Origin: Streptomyces sp. CB01635
Lineage (GTDB): Bacteria; Actinomycetota; Actinomycetes; Streptomycetales; Streptomycetaceae
DNA: 64,000 nt
Direction of reading: 5' to 3'
Assembly: GCF_002803065.1 (NCBI RefSeq)
Contig: NZ_NNBL01000018.1
Span: 105,207 to 169,206, forward strand
Shown: positions 26,172-33,074 of the stretch, one piece after another
Position numbering within the stretch: the first letter of the stretch is position 1
How the letters are laid out: the number at the start of each line of letters is the position of its first letter
Made by a program: the position numbers and the translations under genes
The notes under the pieces: generated by a model
Database searches by the model: none
Seen by the model: the letters and a program-made list of their open reading frames with translations, nothing else
What the model was told of the DNA's origin: nothing

Positions 26172-26768
26172 TCACGCCCCCGGAAGGGGGTCGCCCTGCA
26201 CGCGCGCGTGGAGGTGGGAGTCGTGCCAGCCGTCGGCGTGCAGGAGCGCGCTGCGCTTCGTGCCCTCCAGGGCGAAACCCGACTTGAGGGCGACCCGGCA
26301 CGACGCCATGTTGCCGACGGCGTGCTGGAGTTCGAGACGGTGGAAGCCGACCTCGTCCAGCGCCCAGCGAGACAGTGCGGCGACGGCTCGCGGGGCGATA
26401 CCGGCACCCCGGGCCGCGGGCAGGACCCAGTACGCGACCTCGGCCACCCCCTCGTGCAGCGAGAGGGAGCGCAGCCCCATGCGGCCCACCACCTCGTCGG
26501 TGTCCGCCGTGGCGACCGCCCAGCCGACCCTCTGCTCGCCGTCCCAGCCGTCCCGCCACTCCCTTATCCAGCCGCGCGCCTCGTCCTCGGACTCCGCGAC
26601 CCGCACGTGCCAGTGCTGGATCGTCGGGTCACGGAACGCCGCATACACGGCCGGCATGTCCTCGTCCCGCCAGGGCCGCAGGAGGAGGCCGCCCTCGGCC
26701 TCGATGGTGGGCTGGGGGCCGCGGGCGAGCGTGCCGGCGGCCAGGACCTGCGAAATCGTCATCGGCAT
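26172..26768 (-). CDS. GNAT-family N-acetyltransferase (RimJ/RimL type)
   Basis: The 198-residue protein has the RimJ/RimL-like GNAT core: LLLRPWRDEDMPAVYAAF, VVGRMGLRSLSLHEGVAEVA, the acetyl-CoA loop YWVLPAARGAGIAPRAVAA and LELQHAVGNMASCRVALKSG. ATG 26768 is chosen, with AGG nine bases upstream; ATG 26777 and 26762 are also possible. The acceptor is unknown; protein N-termini, amino acids or antibiotics are possible. It is divergent from the pseudouridine synthase gene. Confidence 0.82.
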   Translation of the reverse strand: MPMTISQVLAAGTLARGPQPTIEAEGGLLLRPWRDEDMPAVYAAFRDPTIQHWHVRVAESEDEARGWIREWRDGWDGEQRVGWAVATADTDEVVGRMGLRSLSLHEGVAEVAYWVLPAARGAGIAPRAVAALSRWALDEVGFHRLELQHAVGNMASCRVALKSGFALEGTKRSALLHADGWHDSHLHARVQGDPLPGA

Positions 26769-26846
26769 GCGCCCCATCCTGCCCCCGGCGGCCGGCCTCC
26801 GTCCGTGGTTCATGGGGGCAGGCGGCCGCCCGTAGGCTGGGCCGCG

Positions 26847-27821
26847 ATGAGACGTAAGCGGCGCATTCCGCCCTCCCCGCTGCCGCAGCGCGACGGCATC
26901 GACGCCTTCCGGGTCATGCTGCCGCTCGACGGCGCCTGGAGCACGGTGCGCGACCACCTCGTGGAACGGCTCGCGGCCGGGCCCGGGGTGATCGACGCGA
27001 TGCTGCGCGACGGGCGGATCGTGGGCGCGGACGGGGCCGCGGTGACGTCGGACGCGCCGTATGTCCCGGGCGCCTGGGTGTGGTTCCACCGCGACCTCGC
27101 GCCCGAGGTGCCCGTGCCGTTCCCGATCGGGATCGTGTACCGGGACGAGCACATCGTGGTCGCCGACAAGCCGCACTTCCTGGCCACGACGCCGCGCGGC
27201 AGCCATGTCACGCAGACCGCGCTGGCGCGCCTGCGGCAGGAGCTGGACCTGCCCGCGCTCGGGCCGGCGCACCGGCTCGACCGGCTCACCGCCGGCCTCG
27301 TCCTGTTCGTCGTCCGACCCGCGGAACGCGGCGCGTACCAGACGCTGTTCGGCGACAAGCTGGTGCGCAAGGAGTACGAGGCGGTGGCCGCCCACGACCC
27401 CGGAGTCGCGCTGCCGAGGACCGTGCGCAGCCGGATCGAGAAGGAGCGCGGGGTGCTCGCCGCGCGCGAGGTGCCGGGCGGCGAGCCGAACGCGGAGAGC
27501 CGGATCGAGCTCGTCGAGGAGCGCGGCGGGCTCGGCCGCTACCGGCTGCTCCCCCACACCGGCCGCACCCACCAGCTGCGGGTCCATATGAACGCGCTCG
27601 GCCTGCCGATCCTCGGCGACCCGATCTACCCCGTGGTCGCCGACGCGGTGGCGCCCGACGACTTCCGCCGCCCGCTCCAACTCCTCGCGCGGACCCTGGA
27701 GTTCAGGGACCCGATGACGGGCCGGGAGCACCGGTTCGACAGCGGGCGGGTGCTGGAGGCCTGGTCGGCGCACGAGGAGTGGGCGGGCGGCAGTCCGACG
27801 GCGCCCGCGCACCCCTCGTAA
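26847..27821 (+). CDS. RluA-family RNA pseudouridine synthase
   Basis: The 324-residue enzyme has the RluA motif AHRLDRLTAGLVLF with catalytic Asp145, preceded by VVADKPHFLATTPRGSH and followed by LLPHTGRTHQLRVHM and LGDPIYP. It isomerises uridine in rRNA or tRNA; the target is not predictable. The N-terminal part resembles a short S4-like region. Its 3' end converges on the P450 gene with 18 bases between them. Confidence 0.88.
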   Translation: MRRKRRIPPSPLPQRDGIDAFRVMLPLDGAWSTVRDHLVERLAAGPGVIDAMLRDGRIVGADGAAVTSDAPYVPGAWVWFHRDLAPEVPVPFPIGIVYRDEHIVVADKPHFLATTPRGSHVTQTALARLRQELDLPALGPAHRLDRLTAGLVLFVVRPAERGAYQTLFGDKLVRKEYEAVAAHDPGVALPRTVRSRIEKERGVLAAREVPGGEPNAESRIELVEERGGLGRYRLLPHTGRTHQLRVHMNALGLPILGDPIYPVVADAVAPDDFRRPLQLLARTLEFRDPMTGREHRFDSGRVLEAWSAHEEWAGGSPTAPAHPS

Positions 27822-27839
27822 CGCCTGGATACGGCACGG

Positions 27840-29336
27840 TCAGTAGCCGCGCCACCAGCGCAGGAAGCGACGCCAGGCGCCCTGCGGCGGTGCGGCGGGC
27901 TCCGGGAACGCGGCGGGCCGCTGCTCCGGTGCCGGGGCGCCGGCCGGAACGGGGGCGGGCTGCGGGGCCGGGGCCGGCGGGGCGTGCGTCGACACCTGCC
28001 ATTCGTCGCGCTGCTCCGGGATCGGCCGGTGGCCGGGCTTGGCGACGACGTCCTGCGGCGGGCGCGGCTCGAACTTGACCGGCAGCTCCACCAAGTGCTG
28101 CGAGAGGATCGAGGAGCGCCAGCGCAACTCGTGCTCGTGCACCGAGAGTTCGACGTCGGGCAGGCGCATCAGGAGCGCGTCGACGCCGATGTCGGCGATG
28201 GCGCGGCCGATGTCCTGTCCGGGGCACTCGTGCGGTCCGCCGCCGAAGGCGAGGTGCGAGCGGTTGCCCTGCATGTTGGCGGACAGGTCGGGGCGTACGA
28301 CGGGGTCGACGTTGCCCGGCGCGATGCCGAAGATCAGGCCGTCGCCGCGCCGGATGTGCCGGCCGCCGAGCTCGGTGTCCTCCTTGGCGAAGTAGCCGAC
28401 CATGGCGCTGAACGGCGGCTCGTCCCACAGGGACTGCTCGACCGCCTCGGGCACGGTCATCTGGCCGCCGTTGAGCTGGGCGCGGAAGCGGGGGTCGGTG
28501 AGGACCACGCGCAGCACGTTGGCGATGAGGTTGGCCGTGGCCTCGTACGCGGCGATCAGGACGAGACGCAGGTGCTGGGCCACCTCGTCGTCGCCGAGTG
28601 CGGCGGGCTGGGCGATGAGGTGACTGGTGAAGTCGGCCTCGGGGTTGGCACGGCGACGGGCGGTGAGCCTGGTGAGGACGCCCATGATGTATTCGTTGCT
28701 GGCGATGGCGGTCTCGGTGCCCTTGATCATGTCGCGGGCGGCCTGCACCATCCGCTCGTTGTACTCCTCGGGCATGCCGAAGATCCGGCACATCACCATC
28801 ATCGGCAGATGCTCCGCGAACTGGCTGACGACGTCGGCCTCGCCGATCTCGCAGATCTTGTTGACCAGCTCGTTCGAGGCGCGGTTGATGAAGCGCCGCA
28901 GGCCACGGGACTCGATGGTGCCGATCGCCCCGGTGACCGCCCCGCGCAGCCGCTGGTGGTCGGCGCCCTCGGCGAAGCTGCAGATGGGCTGCCAGCTGAA
29001 GACGGGCGCGAGGGGGTTGGTGGGCGTGACGCTGCCGTCGAGGACCGCGTTCCAGTGGCGCGCGTCGCGGTTGAACTGCGAGGTCGAGCGGACCATGTGC
29101 AGGTTCTCGCCGTGCCCGAGGACCGCCCACATCGGCACGTCTTCGTGGATCAGGACGGGGGCGACGGGGCCGTGTTCGGCGCGCAGCTTCTCGTACACGG
29201 CCGCGATGTCGTCGTCCGCCTCGGGACCGTAGAGCCGGCGCAGGCCGCCGGGGCCCAGGGCGTGGGCCGGGCAGCCGGGCGGCGGACTGAGCGCGGCCTC
29301 GTCCGTGCCGGCGTGTGAGTGGGAGGGAGTCGTCAC
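27840..29336 (-). CDS. rarE: Cytochrome P450 of conservon cvn9 (RarE/CvnE)
   Basis: The 498-residue P450 has the heme loop FGGGPHECPG with Cys371 as the thiolate ligand, the ExxR helix region and an I-helix AAYEAT (262-267) in place of the usual AGxDT. This is an altered oxygen-activation motif. After about residue 440 comes a Pro/Ala/Gln-rich linker and a basic-aromatic end RRFLRWWRGY, not normal for soluble bacterial P450s. It is the last gene of the conservon, 76 bases after the GTPase gene. In S. coelicolor the rar (cvn9) conservon restrains aerial growth. The P450 substrate is unknown. Confidence 0.88.
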   Translation of the reverse strand: MTTPSHSHAGTDEAALSPPPGCPAHALGPGGLRRLYGPEADDDIAAVYEKLRAEHGPVAPVLIHEDVPMWAVLGHGENLHMVRSTSQFNRDARHWNAVLDGSVTPTNPLAPVFSWQPICSFAEGADHQRLRGAVTGAIGTIESRGLRRFINRASNELVNKICEIGEADVVSQFAEHLPMMVMCRIFGMPEEYNERMVQAARDMIKGTETAIASNEYIMGVLTRLTARRRANPEADFTSHLIAQPAALGDDEVAQHLRLVLIAAYEATANLIANVLRVVLTDPRFRAQLNGGQMTVPEAVEQSLWDEPPFSAMVGYFAKEDTELGGRHIRRGDGLIFGIAPGNVDPVVRPDLSANMQGNRSHLAFGGGPHECPGQDIGRAIADIGVDALLMRLPDVELSVHEHELRWRSSILSQHLVELPVKFEPRPPQDVVAKPGHRPIPEQRDEWQVSTHAPPAPAPQPAPVPAGAPAPEQRPAAFPEPAAPPQGAWRRFLRWWRGY

Positions 29337-29355
29337 GGTGATCGCTCCGGTGGTG

Positions 29356-29382
29356 TGGAAAGGCTGTGTGGAAAAGGCTGTG
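29356..29382. repeat. Tandem 13/14-base repeat between rarD and rarE
   Basis: Two adjacent copies of TGGAAAGGCTGTG (the second with one extra A) lie in the 76-base gap between the GTPase and P450 genes. The function is unknown; it may be chance or a translation-control element for the P450. Confidence 0.4.
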
Positions 29383-29412
29383 TTGACGCAGAGGGGGCCG
29401 GCACCGGCCGGG

Positions 29413-30045
29413 TCAGACGCGGGCGAGCGCCAGTTCGTGCAGATAGCTCATCAGCGTCATCAGGACGTCCCGGCTGGAGGCACGGCGCCGGGCGTCGCAC
29501 TCGAGGATCGGGACGTCCGGGTCGAGGTCGAGGGCCTGGCGCAGTTCGTCGGCGGGGTAGCGTGGGCCGTCGGGGAAGGCGTTGTTGGCGATGACGAACG
29601 GCACGCCGCGCTCCTCCAGGCGCCCGATCACGTCGAAGCTGACTTCGAGGCGGCGGGTGTCGATGAGCACGACGGCGCCGAGTGCGCCCTCGAACAGGCC
29701 GTTCCACAGGAACCAGAAGCGCTCCTGGCCCGGGGTACCGAAGAGGTAGAGCACCAGCTCGTCCGTGATGCTGATGCGTCCGAAGTCCATGGCGACCGTG
29801 GTGGCGGTCTTCGTCTCGGAGCCGTAGTTGTCGTCGACTCCGATGCCCGCCTGGGTCATGGTCTCTTCGGTGGTGAGCGGCCTGATCTCGCTGACGGATC
29901 CCACCATCGTGGTCTTGCCCACGCCGAATCCGCCGACGATGACGACCTTCACGGCGGCCGAGACCGTGTCGGGCAGGTGGTCCTCGCTCCGGGGCCCCGG
30001 CATGCGGGGTCCGTCCCGGAGGGTGTCAGAGCTTTTGAAGTCCAT
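29413..30045 (-). CDS. rarD: Conservon Ras-like GTPase (RarD/CvnD)
   Basis: The 210-residue GTPase has the P-loop GGFGVGKTT (38-46), the switch I Thr region TTEETMTQAG and the G3-like motif ELVLYLFGTPGQERF. The usual G4 NKxD is not seen; ANNAFPDG occupies that place, so base recognition may differ. It belongs to the MglA-like/ATP-GTP-binding family found in all Streptomyces conservons. It overlaps the rarC stop by 20 bases. Its partner is expected to be the roadblock protein RarB. Confidence 0.9.
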   Translation of the reverse strand: MDFKSSDTLRDGPRMPGPRSEDHLPDTVSAAVKVVIVGGFGVGKTTMVGSVSEIRPLTTEETMTQAGIGVDDNYGSETKTATTVAMDFGRISITDELVLYLFGTPGQERFWFLWNGLFEGALGAVVLIDTRRLEVSFDVIGRLEERGVPFVIANNAFPDGPRYPADELRQALDLDPDVPILECDARRRASSRDVLMTLMSYLHELALARV

Positions 30046-30424
30046 GCATCACCGCTTCGAGGAGGGAACGGTCGGCGACGGCGCCGCGGATGACGGGGGC
30101 GCGCGCCTGAACCAGTTCAGCCGCGAGGAGTTCGCCGAGCAGCACGGTGACCACGCTGAACGGCAGACTGAGGTAGGCCGAGATCTCGGCCGTGGACAGG
30201 GGTGACTTGCACAGCCGTAACAGGGCTGCCTGCTCGGGCGGCGCCGCGGGCGGGGGGTCGGCGCGCGCGATGATCAAGGTGACCAGGTCGAGCGGCGCGC
30301 GCTCGGCCCCCTCGCTGCCGCCCGTGATGGTGTACAGGCGTTCGGGGTTGGCGCCCTTGCCGTCCGGCCCGCGGCGCTCGCGCTGCGGCGGCTGCTCTCG
30401 GGAGGGTTGCGGGGGGTGTGTCAT
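30026..30424 (-). CDS. rarC: Conservon DUF742 protein (RarC/CvnC)
   Basis: The 132-residue protein has a polar N-terminal tail rich in Pro, Gln and Arg and then the DUF742 domain, a winged-helix-like fold (ERLYTITGGSEGAERAPLDL; LLRLCKSPLSTAEISAYLSL; VVTVLLGELLAAELVQ). It overlaps rarB by four bases and rarD by 20, so production is coupled. Its molecular role is unknown. Confidence 0.88.
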   Translation of the reverse strand: MTHPPQPSREQPPQRERRGPDGKGANPERLYTITGGSEGAERAPLDLVTLIIARADPPPAAPPEQAALLRLCKSPLSTAEISAYLSLPFSVVTVLLGELLAAELVQARAPVIRGAVADRSLLEAVMHGLQKL

Positions 30425-30828
30425 ACGGTCTGCCCGTTGCGCCGGGGCGGACTGGTGAGGTGCGCACCGATGCGTACGACGAGGTCGCGCATGCGGTTGC
30501 TGATGAGTCCGGCGTCCACGTGGGCGTCGGCGAGGACCGCGAGGTACGCGCCCTTGCCCGCGGCCATGAGGTAGAAGAACCCTCCGCTGACCTCGATGAT
30601 GACCATGCTCATCCGGCCGTCGCTGTCCGGGATCTCGCTGGCCACGGCGGTGGCGAGGCTCTGGAGTCCGGCGCAGGCGGCGGCGATGCGGTCGGCGGCG
30701 TCGGGGTCTCCGCCGTAGCGGGCGATGCGCAGGCCGTCAGCGGAGAGCACCACGACCTGCCGGGTCTGGGGCACGCCGTCGGCGAGCTCCTTGAGCATCC
30801 AGTCGAAGTTTGCCCTTTGCTGGATCAC
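30421..30828 (-). CDS. rarB: Conservon roadblock/LC7 protein (RarB/CvnB)
   Basis: The 135-residue roadblock/LC7 domain protein begins with NFDWMLKELADGVPQTRQVV and continues VVLSADGLRIARYGG and MVIIEVSGGFFYLMAAGKGA, the standard fold of the MglB-like GTPase-activating partner. It overlaps rarA by four bases (ATGA). By analogy it regulates the GTPase RarD. Confidence 0.92.
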   Translation of the reverse strand: MIQQRANFDWMLKELADGVPQTRQVVVLSADGLRIARYGGDPDAADRIAAACAGLQSLATAVASEIPDSDGRMSMVIIEVSGGFFYLMAAGKGAYLAVLADAHVDAGLISNRMRDLVVRIGAHLTSPPRRNGQTV

Positions 30829-32447
30829 TGGCGGTCTCCCTCGTCGACCTGCTGATTGGTCTCGCCGGTCTTGCCCGACGCGTCGCCCTGCCCGTCACCC
30901 TTGAGCCCGTTCATGAACGCCTCGACCCACAGGCCCGGTTCGGGCTGGTCCGGCTTCTCGGGTTCGGCCTCGGAGGCCGGCACCGGGATGGGCGTCCACT
31001 GCGGGGGCTGGTCCGCACGGGGCGCCGCCCCGCTGCCGTTCTCGGGCGCCCTGGGCGTCACGATGATCTGCTGGTCGATGACCTTCGTGTCGACCTTCCT
31101 GCGGCGCTGCGGCAGTCCGTTGGCGCGCCACTCGGTGACGACGGGGACGTCGTCCTCCATGGCGGCCACCAGCGGCGCGGAGGGGCGGGGGCCCGTGGTG
31201 GGGCGGCGCAGCTTCTTCTTACGGGGCTCCTCCACGATGGGCTCGCCGTCGTTGTTGACGCGAGGCACACCGGAGGCGCCGATGCCGTGGGCGAGACCGG
31301 GCGCGGCGTCGCTCGTCACCATGACCCGCGGCACGATGAGAACGGCGCGGACACCGCCGTACGCGGACTGGCGCAGCGCGATCTGCATGTCGTACATCTG
31401 CGAGAGCCGGCCGACGACGGCCATGCCGAGGCGGGGGTTCTCGCCGAGGTCGTTGAGGTCGATACCGGCCTTGGCGCGGGCGAGCATCTCCTCGGCGCGG
31501 CCGCGGGCCTCCTCGCTGAGGCTGACGCCGCCGTCCTCGATCTCGATGGCGATGCCGGTCTGCACCTCGACCGCGGTGACGTGCACCTTGGTCTGGGGCG
31601 GCGAGTAGCGCGTCGCGTTGTCCATGAGTTCGGCCAGCGCGTGGATGAGCGGCTCGACGGAGATGCCGCGGATGGCGATCTTGGCGATCGAGTGCAGCTC
31701 GATGCGGGGGTATTCGAGGATGCGCGACATGGCGCCGCGCAGCACGCTGTAGAGCGGCACGGGCCGGGGCCACTGGCGGCCGGGCCGGGCGCCGCCGAGG
31801 ACGGTGATGGAGTCGGCGAGGCGGCCGATCAGCGCGGTGCCGTGGTCGATGCGCAGGAGGTCGTCGAAGACCTCGGGATTGCGGCCGTGGTCCTCCTCCA
31901 TCTCGCGCAGTTCGGCGTTCTGCTTGTGCACGATGGACTGGACGCGGCGCGCGATGGAGACGAAGGCGCGCTGCGCGGCGTCGCGCATGTTCTCCTCGCG
32001 GTCGATGACGTTGAGCACCTCGGCCATCAACCTGCGCTGCGCGTCGGGGAGTTGGGAGTGCGCGGGGTCGGCCTCGACCACGACCTTGACGGCCTCGGAG
32101 GCCGTGTCGCCGGAGCGCAGCCGGTACAGGGACTCGGGCAGCAGATACCTGGCCATCCACTGGGCCTCGTCGTCACGGGCGGCGAGGCTGCGTTCCAGGT
32201 GCTCGACATGCCGGGCGGACTGGGCGCGCTCCCACTTGATCGTGCGACCGCGGCGTACCGCCTCGGCGGCCACCAGGATCAGCAGAAGCGTGGCGAGGCC
32301 GCCGCACAGGGCGACGGCGAGCCGCGCGGGCTGCGCCACCACCGCGACGGCGGCTCCGGTCGCCGCGGCCATGGCCACGGCGGGCAGCAACAGCACGCGT
32401 GTGTAGGGGATTTCTCGGCCACCGGGAGGCGATTGAACACTCACCAT
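30825..32447 (-). CDS. rarA: Conservon sensor kinase-like membrane protein (RarA/CvnA)
   Basis: The 540-residue protein has two membrane helices near the N-terminus (VLLLPAVAMAAATGAAVAVV and ALCGGLATLLLILVAAEAV) with almost no external loop. A nitrate-sensor-like helical region ends in the H-box LLRIDHGTALIGRLADSITV, followed by an HATPase domain with N-box ELMDNATRYSPP and G-box GENPRLGMAVVGRL. The C-terminal 160 residues are Pro-rich and disordered. No response regulator accompanies it, as is normal for conservons. ATG 32447 has AGAGGG upstream; the frame is open to 32555. Confidence 0.9.
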   Translation of the reverse strand: MVSVQSPPGGREIPYTRVLLLPAVAMAAATGAAVAVVAQPARLAVALCGGLATLLLILVAAEAVRRGRTIKWERAQSARHVEHLERSLAARDDEAQWMARYLLPESLYRLRSGDTASEAVKVVVEADPAHSQLPDAQRRLMAEVLNVIDREENMRDAAQRAFVSIARRVQSIVHKQNAELREMEEDHGRNPEVFDDLLRIDHGTALIGRLADSITVLGGARPGRQWPRPVPLYSVLRGAMSRILEYPRIELHSIAKIAIRGISVEPLIHALAELMDNATRYSPPQTKVHVTAVEVQTGIAIEIEDGGVSLSEEARGRAEEMLARAKAGIDLNDLGENPRLGMAVVGRLSQMYDMQIALRQSAYGGVRAVLIVPRVMVTSDAAPGLAHGIGASGVPRVNNDGEPIVEEPRKKKLRRPTTGPRPSAPLVAAMEDDVPVVTEWRANGLPQRRRKVDTKVIDQQIIVTPRAPENGSGAAPRADQPPQWTPIPVPASEAEPEKPDQPEPGLWVEAFMNGLKGDGQGDASGKTGETNQQVDEGDRQ

Positions 32448-32775
32448 GTATGCCCTCTGAACGGTCGGATCGGGGGAAATGTGCGTTACGGGATACGTGC
32501 TGACGTACGCGTGGGGGTGAACTAGAACCATCTGCAAGATTGGGAACAAACGCACGAATATGTGCCAACTCGGTGCGCTGCGGGCGAGCTTAGTCCCGTG
32601 GAATCACCGCTGTGTCATATTCCGCAAGCACCTGAAATGGCCGGACGGGAGGAATACACTCGGCTCCATTTGCACGCTCAGCGGCGGTTCGCACACATGG
32701 AGTGATCACGTCCGCCCGTGCGAAATCCCCGTCGCTGCGGGGCCGTTGGGCCCTCGGCGCGTGACGTGTGTGAGG

Positions 32776-33000
32776 TCAGAGGCCCGCGATGCGCGAGGCC
32801 GGGTGCGCAGCCGCCGCAGCGAGGACCGGGGCGCCGACCGGTACGGAGCGTTCGGGATCGCAGCGGTGCACGAGAATGACGCCTTCGGTCACGCCGGAGA
32901 GCAGATCGGTACGAGGGGAGAGTTCACCCTCGGCGAGCGCAGGACCTGGTCGATTGACAGCTGCAACTGCCCGAGGATGTCCCTGAGTTCGGCGGCATGC
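32776..33000 (-). pseudogene. Possible frameshifted remnant
   Basis: On the minus strand one frame reads AELRDILGQLQLSIDQVLR and then stops, while a second frame continues LLSGVTEGVILVHRC and ends near RIAGL before a stop at 32776. Both halves look protein-like, as if one small gene had a frameshift near 32900. No family was recognised. It could also be chance in high-GC DNA. Confidence 0.25.
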
Positions 33001-33008
33001 AGCACGGC

Positions 33009-33051
33009 GGCCGGTGTCCCCGCATCCGTCAGGGGCGCGGGGACACCGGCC
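33009..33051 (-). terminator. Hairpin terminator after helY
   Basis: A perfect 15-base stem (33009-33023 with 33037-33051) and a 13-base loop lie 24 bases beyond the helicase stop. Confidence 0.75.
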
Positions 33052-33074
33052 GACCGGCCACAAGCGGCCGCAAC

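Larger units (their letters stand above)
32448..33074. other. Gene-poor stretch between rarA and helY
   Basis: This 627-base stretch holds the rar promoter region (32448 to about 32760), a strong hairpin at 33009-33051 and a possible broken reading frame at about 32776-33000 on the minus strand. I saw no RNA gene in it. The part around 32500-32700 is less GC-rich than the surrounding genes, as expected for a regulatory region. Confidence 0.5.
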
